Below the pieces are notes generated by a model that was not told the DNA's origin, searched no databases, and worked only from the letters and a program-made list of their open reading frames with translations. Below, one piece after another: positions 1-10,271 of a stretch of 64,000 bases of DNA; position 1 is the stretch's first letter, and each line of letters starts with the position of its first letter. The translations under genes were made by a program, and so were the position numbers. The stretch is taken from contig WGMC01000013.1 of the NCBI GenBank assembly GCA_016125265.1, forward strand, positions 170,749 to 234,748, given 5' to 3'. The stretch is from Planctomycetaceae bacterium. Lineage in GTDB: Bacteria > Planctomycetota > UBA1135 > GCA-002686595.

Positions 1-9
1 GGCACACCG

Positions 10-606
10 ATGGACCGGGAGGCGATTGTTCGCGAGTGGAGCCGGTTCCTCCGCGCACACCCGCCCGCGGATGGACGGTCGCCTGACCGCCCCCCCGGAG
101 ACCTCAGCGCGACCCCGCCGTTGCGCGGTCACGCGCTGGTGTTGGAAGCCGACGGACTCGTATGGGTGGCGGGGGAACTCCACGGCGGACACGGTGTGTC
201 GCCCGCCGATTGGCCGACGGAACTCGCCGTCGGTCTCCCGGGTGGGCAGGGCTCGCCGATTGTGCTTGTCGGCGAGCGTGTTCAAATTGACGGCCGAGTG
301 GTCGGAGGCACTGGCGGGGTCGCTGGGCCGGGCGGAGACGGTGGAAAGGGCGGCGACGTCGTGGTCTTCGAAGCGAATGTGGAAGCGGACGCCCGTCGCG
401 CCGGTGCCATCCGGCTGGCTGCACATGGGGAAATCAGAACGGGCGCGGGTGGGCAAGGCGCGACCACGCCGCCTGGGATCTTGATCCAGGGCTTCCCCCG
501 CACGGGGAGCAGCGGTGCGCCCGGCTCGGTGGAACGGCGGGATCGGAGCGAGTGGACGGGATTGCACCGTTGGCTCTGGGACCGCATGGAAACTCGGGAA
601 AACTAG
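10..606 (+). CDS. Glycine-rich hypothetical protein, possibly the C-terminal part of a longer gene
   Basis: 198 residues from the ATG at 10. The reading frame is still open at the window edge, so the true start may lie upstream. I do not recognise a family. Residues about 95-155 are rich in GG pairs (GGTGG, GPGGDGGKGGD) separating short beta-prone stretches such as VVVFEANVEADA. That layout resembles the glycine-rich, parallel-beta spacer proteins common in Planctomycetota and shares its GG-x-GG style with the much longer glycine-rich protein at 48783-49850. No signal peptide is visible in the part seen. The tail is charged and contains tryptophans. It could equally be the C-terminus of a larger surface protein. 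Confidence 0.5.
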   Translation: MDREAIVREWSRFLRAHPPADGRSPDRPPGDLSATPPLRGHALVLEADGLVWVAGELHGGHGVSPADWPTELAVGLPGGQGSPIVLVGERVQIDGRVVGGTGGVAGPGGDGGKGGDVVVFEANVEADARRAGAIRLAAHGEIRTGAGGQGATTPPGILIQGFPRTGSSGAPGSVERRDRSEWTGLHRWLWDRMETREN

Positions 607-992
607 CCCGGGTTGTGCATCAGGTTTCCGATCGGACGAGCCCAAACCGCTGCCCGATGGTGCCTCTTGGCCGTGGCATCCGCAGTCGACCTTCAGCGGG
701 TCGTCGAGGACGGCCCCGGCACCAAAGCGCCACCAGGCCGCCGGTTTGGCCGTTCGATCAGAAACGTGGTGGATCGACCGGGCGAGCTCTCCTCGCATCC
801 CCGTGCGCGGGCCGGGCGGGTCGATACGCGCGGCTCAAGGCGGCCGTTCGTCACCTAATGCGCAGACCCTATGCGCGCCGCTGGTCGGTTCGACTCGGGC
901 CCGCACGGGTCTCACCCACGGGGTGGACCCTGCCCCATTGAGCGGGACAATCCAAAGCCCGCGCATCGCTCGCGGTTCGCCCGCGGTCGAGG
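607..992. other. Non-coding interval, nothing recognised
   Basis: 386 bases between the end of the glycine-rich gene and the convergent stop of the NPCBM gene. Open frames on both strands here have arginine/proline/serine-rich translations typical of GC-rich shadow frames. I see no tRNA, hairpin with T-tract or repeat. Confidence 0.5.
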
Positions 993-2270
993 TCAGTCCG
1001 CCGCCGAGCGCACCATTCGTGCGCGCAGCCAGTTCGCGCGGTCGCCGGCGAAGCCGTCGCCGCCGTCTTCGGCGATCAGCGCAAGCGACTTCGCGCCCGC
1101 GAGATCGACGGTCGGTGTCTCCACCGCCGGATCGGCGCCCGTCAGCAGTGGGCTCTGCCACACACGTTTGCCGTCGAGCTCCACGGCAAAACGCACCGAA
1201 CCGCGCACGCCCAAGCGCTGCGTCGAGGCGTCCACCGCCACGGATCCGAGGAAGCGCGCGTACTCGCCCGAAAGCTCCCACTCCATGCGCGTCGGCGCCA
1301 GCACGCCGATGCCGCGCGCCACGGTCCCGGCGCGTGTGGTGAGCGGCCCACCGTGCACCGCGCCGTCGATGCGCGGCGCGAAGACCATGCCGAGGTCGTC
1401 CCCGAACGGCCGTCCGCCGTCCACCTTGCTCGGCGGCAGGCTCCCGAGGTGCACGAGCCGGCCATCCTCCGCGGCGAGCTCCCGAATGGCTTCGTAGGGC
1501 AGCGCGAACGCCGAGCCGTAAGCTTCGAGCCGCACGGCGTCGCCGCCGAGCGCGACCAGGTGCCCGGTCAACCGTCCACCGCCGACGAGATCGACGGCAA
1601 CCGGTCGGGCCGGCGGAGGCCCTTGCGGACCGGAGCCCGGCAACGGGGCCACGAAGAACGCCGCCACCTCCGTCCACGGGTAGGTGCGCCGACCGGCCAG
1701 CCCGTCGAAGACGAGCCCCTCGTCGCGGAATCCGTCCAGCGTGCCGTCCACCCGGTCGAGCCCCTCCCCCACGCGCAGGTACAGGCGGTCCGCGTCATCG
1801 GCCGCGACCAGACTGGCGAGCGACCCCGGGGGCACGCGCCCGGGGAACACCGCGCGCCGGATCCAGTCCACGGTGAGGTCGAGGCGCGGCCCCGCCGCCA
1901 GGCCGAAGCCGAGCCGTTCGCCGCTCCCTCCGGCCACGGCGCCCTGCAGCCAGTCGCCGCCGACGAGCTGGAGCTCCACCCGGTCCGGGTCCGCGTCGCC
2001 GGGGGCCGGGGGCGGCTGCTCCGCCGACGCGAACACGAGGCTCACCGGGCCGAGGGCCTGGCCCTCGGTCGGGCTCAGCTCTGGCAGCTCGGACAGGGAA
2101 CGTGCCTCGGAGGTCCCATCGGCCCGCTCCACGACCACGGTTTCCTCCCCCGCCGCACCCGGCCCAGGGGGCAGCCCACCGGCCGAGCGCCCGAACGCGA
2201 GCCCCAGGACGATGGCGAGCAGCACCCGCGGACGGGTTGCGAACGGGGTGGAGCGAGGGGCGGTGCGCAT
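993..2270 (-). CDS. Exported NPCBM/NEW2-domain protein
   Basis: 425 residues. The first about 30 form a signal peptide (MRTAPRST, then a hydrophobic run LLAIVLGLAFG). The C-terminal third (about residues 300-420) looks like the NPCBM/NEW2 module: WELSGEYARFLGSVAVD, then a G-V-R-G-S-V-R-F-A-V-E-L-D-G strand and a closing LALIAEDGGDGF strand. In that family the module is thought to bind carbohydrate and is widespread in planctomycete exported proteins. The middle has two small beta-barrel-like stretches (VELQLVGGDWLQG, VDLVGGGRLTGHL) that look like repeated units. The longer open frame reaching 2405 is rejected because ATG 2270 sits directly behind a TACGAT hexamer and starts the signal peptide. 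No catalytic motif is seen; a substrate-binding or envelope role is inferred. Confidence 0.75.
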   Translation of the reverse strand: MRTAPRSTPFATRPRVLLAIVLGLAFGRSAGGLPPGPGAAGEETVVVERADGTSEARSLSELPELSPTEGQALGPVSLVFASAEQPPPAPGDADPDRVELQLVGGDWLQGAVAGGSGERLGFGLAAGPRLDLTVDWIRRAVFPGRVPPGSLASLVAADDADRLYLRVGEGLDRVDGTLDGFRDEGLVFDGLAGRRTYPWTEVAAFFVAPLPGSGPQGPPPARPVAVDLVGGGRLTGHLVALGGDAVRLEAYGSAFALPYEAIRELAAEDGRLVHLGSLPPSKVDGGRPFGDDLGMVFAPRIDGAVHGGPLTTRAGTVARGIGVLAPTRMEWELSGEYARFLGSVAVDASTQRLGVRGSVRFAVELDGKRVWQSPLLTGADPAVETPTVDLAGAKSLALIAEDGGDGFAGDRANWLRARMVRSAAD

Positions 2271-2276
2271 GGGACG

Positions 2277-2282
2277 ATCGTA
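2277..2282 (-). promoter_or_regulatory. -10-like hexamer TACGAT, 6 nt before start 2270
   Basis: On the minus strand TACGAT is followed by six bases and then ATG. This is the leaderless pattern seen at a dozen genes of the window. Confidence 0.5.
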
Positions 2283-2631
2283 CGCCAGCCGCTCCCCGGC
2301 CCAAGTGCCTGCCACAAGGGCAGGAGCGCTGCGCGGTCCATCGCCGAGCTGCCAACCTGACAGTCCGGCCCACGGCGGGCCGTAGCCCCGGCCCTGGTAG
2401 GCCACCGTCTGGCCCGCGCACGCGTCGGCATCATTCTTGCATAGCCGGGCAGCCGGGCGCCGTCACTTGGACCCGTCCACCGCCCCCTCGGGGCCGCGGA
2501 GGACGCCACCCAGGTCGCCGCGCCCCGTCCGCATTCCCTCACGCACCTGCTCGAGGCCGCTCACCGCGTCCTCCCGGTGCCTTCGGACTCCCCCACGCAA
2601 GCACCCCTTCAAGGCACAAGAGAACAGCCCC

Positions 2632-4293
<1,662 letters not shown>

Positions 4294-4344
4294 TCCAAAG
4301 CGCCCCAACACCTCGAACCAATCACCCCGACGAGAACTCAAGTT

Positions 4345-5949
4345 ATGGCCAAGCAGATCCTGTTCGACGACAACGCGCGCCAGAAGATGCGCGTGGGCAT
4401 CCAGAAGCTCTCCAAGACCGTGCGCGTGACGATGGGCCCCGCGGGCCGCAACGTCGTGCTGCAAAAGTCCATCGGCGCGCCGCACGTGACCAAGGACGGC
4501 GTTTCGGTCGCCAAGGAGATCGACCTCGCCGACCCCTTCGAGAACATGGGCGCGAAGCTCGTGCTCGAAGTGGCCAAGAAGACCAACGACGTGGCCGGTG
4601 ACGGCACCACCACCGCGACGGTGCTCGCCGCCGCGATCTTCGAGGAGGGCCTGCGCTTCCTCGCCACGGGCATCAACCCGGTCGCGCTCCGCAACGGCAT
4701 CGAGAAGGCGGTCGGTGTGGCCGTCGAATCGATCCAAGCCCAGTCGCGCAAGGTCAAGTCCCGCGACGACAAGGCCAACGTGGCGCGCATCTCGGCCAAC
4801 AACGACACGAAGATCGGCAACCTGCTCGCCGACGCCTTCGAGAAGGTCGGCGACACCGGCGTGATCACGGTGGAAGAGAACACCGGCCTCGAGACCCAGC
4901 TCGACGTGGTCGAGGGCATGGAGTTCGACAAGGGCTACGTGTCCCCGTACTTCGCCACGGACGCAGCCAAACTGATCGCGGAGCTCGAGGACCCCTACAT
5001 CCTCATCCACGAGAAGAAGATCTCGAACGTGCGCGAGCTGATCCCGCTGCTCGAGAAGACCGCGCAGAGCGGCCGCCCGCTCTTGATCATCGCCGAGGAC
5101 GTCGAGGGCGATGCCCTGGCTGCCCTGGTGATCAACCGCCTGCGCGGCATCCTGAACGTCTGTGCCGTCAAGGCCCCCGGGTTCGGCGAACGCCGCAAGG
5201 CCTACCTCGGTGACATCGCCGCCCTGACGGGTGGTGTCGCGATCACGGAGGAGCTGGGCACGACCCTCGAGAAGGTCGGCATGGAGCACCTGGGCCGCGC
5301 CAAGCGCGTGCGTGTTGGCAAGGACTCCACCACCATCGTGATGGGCGCCGGCACCAAGAAGGCGATCGACGAACGCTGCACCCAGATCAAGGTCGCGATC
5401 GAAAAGAGCAACTCCGACTACGACAAGGAGAAGCTCGAGGAGCGCCTGGCCAAACTTTCAGGCGGCGTCGCCGTGCTGAAGGTCGGTGGCAACAGCGAAT
5501 CCGAGATGAAGGCCATGAAGGACCTCGTCGAGGACGCGCTCAACGCGACCCGCGCCGCGATCCAAGAGGGCATCGTCCCCGGCGGCGGCGTGGCGCTCAT
5601 GCGCGCTGCCCAGGCCGTCGGCGAAGCCCGTTACAAGGGCGACGAGCGCTACGGCGCCGAGATCCTGAAGAACGCCCTGGTCGTGCCCATGCGTCAGATC
5701 GCCGAGAACGCCGGTGAAGACGGCTCGGTGGTGATCGAACTGGTCCGCGAGAAGGGCGCGACCTTCGGCTACGACAGCCTGGGCCGCGAGTACGTGGACA
5801 TGTTCAAGGCCGGCATCATCGACCCGGCGAAGGTCGTGCGCACCGCGCTGCAGAACGCCGCGTCGATCGCCAGCCTCCTGCTGACGACCGACTCGATGAT
5901 CACGGACCTCAAGGACGACAAGGACCGCGTGGCCGGCAGCCTGAGCTGA
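4345..5949 (+). CDS. groL2: 60 kDa chaperonin GroEL, copy 2 (no GGM tail)
   Basis: 534 residues. It starts [15 protein letters not shown], very close to canonical GroEL, with [37 protein letters not shown] and VPGGGVAL all present, so it should be a catalytically competent ATPase ring protein. Unlike copy 1 it ends [10 protein letters not shown] and lacks the flexible Gly-Gly-Met tail that projects into the cavity and tunes folding in E. coli GroEL. It lies 51 bases behind copy 1 on the same strand, probably co-transcribed, and is followed by a strong hairpin terminator. Co-chaperonin groES is not in the window, so both rings must share one encoded elsewhere. Multiple GroELs with divided client sets are known in chlamydiae, rhizobia and planctomycetes; division of labour here is inferred. 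Confidence 0.97.
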   Translation: MAKQILFDDNARQKMRVGIQKLSKTVRVTMGPAGRNVVLQKSIGAPHVTKDGVSVAKEIDLADPFENMGAKLVLEVAKKTNDVAGDGTTTATVLAAAIFEEGLRFLATGINPVALRNGIEKAVGVAVESIQAQSRKVKSRDDKANVARISANNDTKIGNLLADAFEKVGDTGVITVEENTGLETQLDVVEGMEFDKGYVSPYFATDAAKLIAELEDPYILIHEKKISNVRELIPLLEKTAQSGRPLLIIAEDVEGDALAALVINRLRGILNVCAVKAPGFGERRKAYLGDIAALTGGVAITEELGTTLEKVGMEHLGRAKRVRVGKDSTTIVMGAGTKKAIDERCTQIKVAIEKSNSDYDKEKLEERLAKLSGGVAVLKVGGNSESEMKAMKDLVEDALNATRAAIQEGIVPGGGVALMRAAQAVGEARYKGDERYGAEILKNALVVPMRQIAENAGEDGSVVIELVREKGATFGYDSLGREYVDMFKAGIIDPAKVVRTALQNAASIASLLLTTDSMITDLKDDKDRVAGSLS

Positions 5950-5976
5950 ACGCCTAGAAGCGTCGGCACGGTTTGC

Positions 5977-6018
5977 AGCGCCGGCCGGGGGGCAACGCAC
6001 CTCGGCCGGCGCTTTTCT
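5977..6018 (+). terminator. Intrinsic terminator after the groEL pair
   Basis: Left arm agcgccggccgggg pairs with right arm ctcggccggcgct (about 11 GC-rich base pairs, loop of about 10), followed directly by TTTTCTT. It separates the groEL pair from dnaJ-grpE. Confidence 0.8.
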
Positions 6019-6066
6019 TGAGGGGGCGCCGTCGCGCCCCCACGCCCCCACCAGGATGGAACTCCG

Positions 6067-7185
6067 ATGAGTGCGAAGCGCGACTACTACGAAGTGCTCG
6101 GCGTGGAACGGAACGCCGGTGAAGACGAGCTGAAGAAGGCCTACCGCAAGCTCGCCATGCAGCACCACCCGGACCGCAATCCCGGGGACGCGCAGGCCGA
6201 ACTCAAGTTCAAGGAGGCCGCGGAGGCGTACGACGTCCTGAGCGACGAGCGCAAACGGGCCCAGTACGACCAGTACGGCCACCAGGCCTTCGCGGGCGGC
6301 GGCGGCGCCCAGTACTCGAACATCGAGGACATCTTCCAGGCCTTTGGCCACGTCTTCGGCGGCGACGGCGGCATCTTCGGAAGCCTGTTCGGCCAGCGCC
6401 GCCCACAGAGCGGCCCCCGCCCGGGCCGCGACCTGAAGATCGTGCTCGACCTCACGCTCGAGGAAATCGACGCGGGTGTGGACCGCACCGTCAGCATCAA
6501 GCGGCACGAGTCGTGCACGACGTGCACGGGCACCGGTCTCGGCGCTGGCGGCACCAAGAAGCGCTGCACGACCTGCGCCGGCCGCGGCCAAGTGCAGCGC
6601 AACCAGGGCTTTTTCTCGGTCGCCGCCCCTTGTCCCACCTGCCGCGGCGCCGGTGAGACGATCGACAAACCCTGCGGCACGTGCCGCGGCAGCGGCCGCG
6701 AGGCGCGCGAGGGCGAGGTCGAGATCCAGATCCCCGCCGGTGTCGAAGAGGGCATGCGCCTGCGCATCACCGGCCAGGGCGACGTGGGTGAACCGGGCGC
6801 CCCGCGCGGCGATCTGTACGTGGTCGTGCGCGAAGTCGAACACAAGGTGTTCACGCGCTCCGGCTCGGACCTCGTGACCGAGGTGCCCTTCTCGTTTGCC
6901 CAACTAGCCCTGGGCGACAAGGTCGAAGTGCCCACCCTGCGCGGCAAGGTCGAAATGGCGATTCCGCCGGGCACCCAGTCGGGCAAGGTGTTCCGTCTTC
7001 GCGGCCAGGGGCTTCCTTCCCTGGACGGCAGTGGGCGCGGCAGCCAACTGGTGCGGGTGTTCTTGGAAGTCCCCACCAAGTTGACGGATCGCCAGCGGGA
7101 TCTCCTGCGCGAGTTCAACGAGATCGAAGAGGAAAAAACCGGCTCGAAGTCCTTCTTCGAGCGCATCGTCGATTACTTCAACTGA
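6067..7185 (+). CDS. dnaJ: Chaperone protein DnaJ
   Basis: 372 residues, normal for a type I Hsp40. The J-domain (residues about 5-70) carries HHPDRNPGD with the HPD tripeptide that triggers DnaK ATP hydrolysis. The Gly/Phe linker is short ([18 protein letters not shown], then [12 protein letters not shown]). Four CxxCxGxG zinc-binding repeats follow ([32 protein letters not shown]), then the two C-terminal substrate-binding beta domains. ATG 6067 lies behind AGGATGGA. grpE follows after 11 bases, so the two nucleotide-cycle partners of DnaK are an operon; dnaK itself is not in the window. Confidence 0.97.
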   Translation: MSAKRDYYEVLGVERNAGEDELKKAYRKLAMQHHPDRNPGDAQAELKFKEAAEAYDVLSDERKRAQYDQYGHQAFAGGGGAQYSNIEDIFQAFGHVFGGDGGIFGSLFGQRRPQSGPRPGRDLKIVLDLTLEEIDAGVDRTVSIKRHESCTTCTGTGLGAGGTKKRCTTCAGRGQVQRNQGFFSVAAPCPTCRGAGETIDKPCGTCRGSGREAREGEVEIQIPAGVEEGMRLRITGQGDVGEPGAPRGDLYVVVREVEHKVFTRSGSDLVTEVPFSFAQLALGDKVEVPTLRGKVEMAIPPGTQSGKVFRLRGQGLPSLDGSGRGSQLVRVFLEVPTKLTDRQRDLLREFNEIEEEKTGSKSFFERIVDYFN

Positions 7186-7196
7186 GAGGAGGCAAG

Positions 7197-7745
7197 ATGA
7201 GCCACGAGAGCCACGCCACATCGCCGCTGCCCGAAGACCACACCATGGAAACCAACAACGACCAGGGGCAGGACGGGGCTCAGGACCCCGAGCAGCGCAT
7301 CGCCGCCCTCGAGGCCGAGTGCGAGGAACTGCGCTCGAACTGGCAGCGCGCGCAGGCGGACTACCAGAACGCCCGGCGCCGCGCCCTGGCCGACGTCGAG
7401 TCCGGTGTGCGCCGCGCGCTGCAGCCGTTGCTCGACGGGCTCTTGACGGTGCTCGACAACCTCGACATGGCCCTCGCAGCCCCCACCCAGTCCGAGGACG
7501 CGAAGAACTTGGCCATCGGTGTCGAGTTGACCCGGCGCCAACTGGCGAGCGCCCTCGAGACCCAGGCCGTGGAGCCGATCCCCGCGGTCGGCAAGTTCGA
7601 CCCGGAGCGGCACCAGGCCGTTTCCCAGGTGCCGAGCGACGACCACGCACCGGGCGACATCGTCGAGACCCTCCGCCTGGGCTATACGTGGCGCGGCGGT
7701 GTGCTGCGCTACGCCCAGGTGGTCGTCGCGGCCGAAAAGGAATGA
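7197..7745 (+). CDS. grpE: Nucleotide exchange factor GrpE
   Basis: 182 residues. An acidic, disordered N-terminus (about 1-40) leads into the coiled-coil stalk (EQRIAALEAECEELRSNWQRA, then DYQNARRRAL), the helical bundle (LDGLLTVLDNLDMAL) and the beta-wing (GKFDPERHQAV, DIVETLRLGYTWRGGVLRYAQVVV). It releases ADP from DnaK. The start follows a good Shine-Dalgarno sequence, GAGGAGGCAAG, 11 bases after dnaJ. Confidence 0.95.
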   Translation: MSHESHATSPLPEDHTMETNNDQGQDGAQDPEQRIAALEAECEELRSNWQRAQADYQNARRRALADVESGVRRALQPLLDGLLTVLDNLDMALAAPTQSEDAKNLAIGVELTRRQLASALETQAVEPIPAVGKFDPERHQAVSQVPSDDHAPGDIVETLRLGYTWRGGVLRYAQVVVAAEKE

Positions 7746-7774
7746 TCGGGACCTCTCGCTGAAGGGATCCAACT

Positions 7775-8065
7775 ATGCCTACCTACGAATACGAGTGTGG
7801 TGCCTGCAAGCAGCGGCACGAGGCCTTCCAGTCGATGACCGAGAAGCCCCTCAAGAAGTGCCCGGCGTGCGGCAAGTCGCAGCTCACGCGGCTGATCGGC
7901 GCCGGAGCCGGTTTCCTGTTCAAGGGCTCGGGCTTCTACTCGACGGACTACCGCAGCGATTCCTACAAGGAGGCGGCCAAGTCCGACGCGGGCGGCGGCG
8001 CGTGCCAGGCGGATCCGGCGACGGAAAGTTGCGCCGCGCCGAAGTGCCAGCCGCCAGAAGTTTGA
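7775..8065 (+). CDS. FmdB-family zinc-ribbon protein
   Basis: 96 residues. The first 45 are the FmdB zinc ribbon: MPTYEYECGACKQRHE, then KKCPACGKSQLTRLI, with two CxxC pairs for one zinc. The name comes from a putative regulator of formamidase in Methylophilus; most members are of unknown role. The tail GFYSTDYRSDSYKEAAKS is also typical. The last 25 residues contain three more cysteines, which may be chance. It starts 29 bases after grpE behind GAAGG and may belong to the dnaJ operon. Confidence 0.88.
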   Translation: MPTYEYECGACKQRHEAFQSMTEKPLKKCPACGKSQLTRLIGAGAGFLFKGSGFYSTDYRSDSYKEAAKSDAGGGACQADPATESCAAPKCQPPEV

Positions 8066-8192
8066 CGGCACGGGCGCGTTCGGAGCCCCACGGGGGGCCC
8101 TCGTCGCCGTGTTCCGTAAGCCGTGGCGCACCGCGGGAGCCCCGCTCGCCGGGACGTGGTAGCCTTGCCTCGCGAAATCTTCCCCACACGTG

Positions 8193-9332
8193 ATGAGCGA
8201 CAGCACGCCCCAACCGGCCCAGGATGGCCGCCCGAAGTACCGCCGGGAACTCGCCAACTTCGTGGCCGCCACGAAGGATCTGGGCGAACGCCACACCGTC
8301 TGGACGTCGCGTCCCTACTACCTCGAGTACTCGACCAACTCCGCGTGCAACCTGCGCTGCATCATGTGCAGCCAGGTCGAGAACCCGCCCGTGTACTCGA
8401 CGCCCCTCGCGCAGCAGGGGCCGCTGCTGGAAGAGCTGTTCAGGAACACGACCCTGTGGACGCCGAGCGCCACGAGCGAGCCCCTGCTCAACAACTTCGA
8501 TCGGCTCTGGCCGCTGATCCAAAAGCACAACGTCCAGCTCGACATCATCACCAACGCGATGCTGTTGACACCTGCGGTCCTGGAGAAGCTGCTGCCGCAG
8601 TTGCACCGCATCACGCTGTCGGTGGATTCGCACCAAAAGGCGGTGCTGGAGAAACTGCGCGCGCCGGCGGTGTTCGAGACCGTCATCGAACACGCGCGCC
8701 ACGCGACACGTCGCTGCCGCGAAGTCGGCGTTCCCGTGATCTACCACATGGTGCTCGCGTACGACGTGCTCGACGGCCTCGAGGACTACGTGGACTTCAT
8801 CGCCGAGCTGGGCGGCACGCGGATCACGGTGCTGGAGCTGCTCCCGAACACACCGCACTTCGACGAGCTCGACCCCTTCCGGCGTGTCGGCGAGGCGAAG
8901 ATCGCCGAGCGGCTCGAGGCGATGCGCCGACGCGCCGAGGAACGCGGCATGGGCCTTTTCCTCGAGGTGCACGCGCCCCTGGGCGGTGAGTACGACTATG
9001 GCTCGCCGAACACGCGGGTGCAGTCGGGCACCGTGCTCGAGATGATGCACTCCGAACTGGCCGAGGCCCACGCGGGCTTTTGCCCCATGGTCACGGGTTA
9101 CCTGAAAGTCGAGCCCGACGGCACGACGTTCCCGTGTTGCCGCGCGCCGCGGGAACTGGTGCTCGGCAACGTGCTGAAGGACGGGGTCGAAGCCGTGTGG
9201 AACGGCGCGCCGATGCAGCGCCTGCGCGAGCGCATGTTCGCGGGCGACTACCCCGAGCCGTGCAAGGGCTGCGTGGTGCTCGAAGCCCCACGCTGGCGCG
9301 CCGAATCGAGAGCGCGGCAGAACCCGGGCTGA
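8193..9332 (+). CDS. Radical SAM protein with SPASM-like C-terminus
   Basis: 379 residues. C52-N-L-R-C56-I-M-C59 is the CX3CX2C motif that holds the [4Fe-4S] cluster cleaving S-adenosylmethionine. The rest of the partial barrel follows (LDIITNAMLL, ITLSVDSHQKAVLEKLR). The C-terminus has FCPMVTGYLKVEPDG, FPCCR and PCKGCV, a cysteine pattern of the SPASM/twitch type that binds an extra cluster in peptide-maturing enzymes. No precursor peptide or tailoring partner is adjacent, so the substrate is unknown. GTG at 8190 directly precedes ATG 8193; I chose the ATG. A TAGCCT hexamer at 8160 would give a leader of about 20 bases. It converges on the HAD gene across a perfect palindrome. Confidence 0.85.
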   Translation: MSDSTPQPAQDGRPKYRRELANFVAATKDLGERHTVWTSRPYYLEYSTNSACNLRCIMCSQVENPPVYSTPLAQQGPLLEELFRNTTLWTPSATSEPLLNNFDRLWPLIQKHNVQLDIITNAMLLTPAVLEKLLPQLHRITLSVDSHQKAVLEKLRAPAVFETVIEHARHATRRCREVGVPVIYHMVLAYDVLDGLEDYVDFIAELGGTRITVLELLPNTPHFDELDPFRRVGEAKIAERLEAMRRRAEERGMGLFLEVHAPLGGEYDYGSPNTRVQSGTVLEMMHSELAEAHAGFCPMVTGYLKVEPDGTTFPCCRAPRELVLGNVLKDGVEAVWNGAPMQRLRERMFAGDYPEPCKGCVVLEAPRWRAESRARQNPG

Positions 9333-9341
9333 CGCACGTTC

Positions 9342-9392
9342 TGTAGGGGCGCCGGGTGCGCAGGCCGGGTGCGCGCACCCGGCGCCCCTACA
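9342..9392. terminator. Perfect 20-bp inverted repeat between convergent genes
   Basis: Arm 9342-9361 (tgtaggggcgccgggtgcgc) is exactly complementary to 9373-9392, with an 11-base spacer. It begins 9 bases after the radical SAM stop and overlaps the stop codon of the HAD gene (cta at 9388-9390). No T-tract follows. It may be a bidirectional terminator or a dispersed palindromic repeat. Confidence 0.65.
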
Positions 9393-10221
9393 CCGGAAAC
9401 AATTCCTCGATCAACTGCGCCAGCGTGTCGCTCTCGCAGTCCCCGAGGATTCGCTGCGCCGCCGCGTGGGCTTCGGGCAGCGACACCGCCATCGCACACC
9501 CCAGCCCGGCCTCCAGCAACATGGGCACGTCGTTGCCGCCGTCGCCCACGGCGACCACACGCGCCGGCGGAATGCCGAACTGCTCGCGCAGGATGCGCAG
9601 CGCTTCGGCTTTCCCGCGGCAAGGCGGTTGCACGTCGACCACCTGCAGTCGACTGTCCCGATGGTTGGCGAGGTGGTCGAGGGGGAAGTCCGTCAGGTAG
9701 AGCGGCAGGTCGACCGCGCGCTCGAGCGCCGCCGCAAACGTGGCCGAATCCCCGTGCCGGTCGGAGAAGAGCGAGATGCGGATGATGTACTCGCGCGGCA
9801 GGTCGGCAAAGGGCACGAATTCGAGCCCGTACATGTCGGCCATCGCCGAGATCTCGGCCGGTGTGCGCGGGGCGATCGCGAACTTGACGCCGTTGCCCAT
9901 CACCACGGGGTACAAGTCCTCGCGCGCCGCGAACGCCAACACGCGGTCGACGGCGCGGTTCGAGAGGAGCCGCTCCTCCAGCAATTTGCCGGACTTCGGG
10001 CACCACACACCCGCGCCGTTGAACACCACGGCCGGGGTGGTGAGCCCGAGTTCGGCCAGGATCGGAATCGTGCCGAGCTCCGAGCGCCCGGTCGCGATCA
10101 TCACGAGGCCGCCGCGGGCCACCAGGCGCGCGATGGCCTGCTTCGTGGCGGGATGCACCTGGCCCGACGCGCCGAGCAGCGTGCCGTCCACGTCGAGAAC
10201 CAATGCGTCGTAGTTGCCCAC
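9388..10221 (-). CDS. HAD-superfamily hydrolase, Cof/IIB subfamily
   Basis: 277 residues. Motif I is LVLDVDGTL (nucleophile Asp and acid/base Asp), motif II is MIATGRS, and motifs III/IV are the lysine in RGKAEALRIL and VVAVGDGGNDVPML. The roughly 100-residue insert between motifs II and III is the type IIB cap. Relatives dephosphorylate sugar phosphates, phosphoglycolate or flavin precursors; the substrate cannot be read from sequence. The start is GTG 10221, nine bases after a TAAACT hexamer, pointing to a leaderless message. Confidence 0.9.
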   Translation of the reverse strand: MGNYDALVLDVDGTLLGASGQVHPATKQAIARLVARGGLVMIATGRSELGTIPILAELGLTTPAVVFNGAGVWCPKSGKLLEERLLSNRAVDRVLAFAAREDLYPVVMGNGVKFAIAPRTPAEISAMADMYGLEFVPFADLPREYIIRISLFSDRHGDSATFAAALERAVDLPLYLTDFPLDHLANHRDSRLQVVDVQPPCRGKAEALRILREQFGIPPARVVAVGDGGNDVPMLLEAGLGCAMAVSLPEAHAAAQRILGDCESDTLAQLIEELFPV

Positions 10222-10230
10222 AGGGCGAGC

Positions 10231-10236
10231 AGTTTA
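10231..10236 (-). promoter_or_regulatory. -10-like hexamer TAAACT, 9 nt before start 10221
   Basis: The minus strand reads TAAACT, nine bases, then GTG; it supports the GTG start of the HAD gene. Confidence 0.5.
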
Positions 10237-10271
10237 CCCGCTCGCCCGCGCCCAACCCGACACGATGTCCT

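Noticed and set aside
2406..2631. CIRCE heat-shock operator before groEL
   Set aside because: No TTAGCACTC-N9-GAGTGCTAA or recognisable variant is present.
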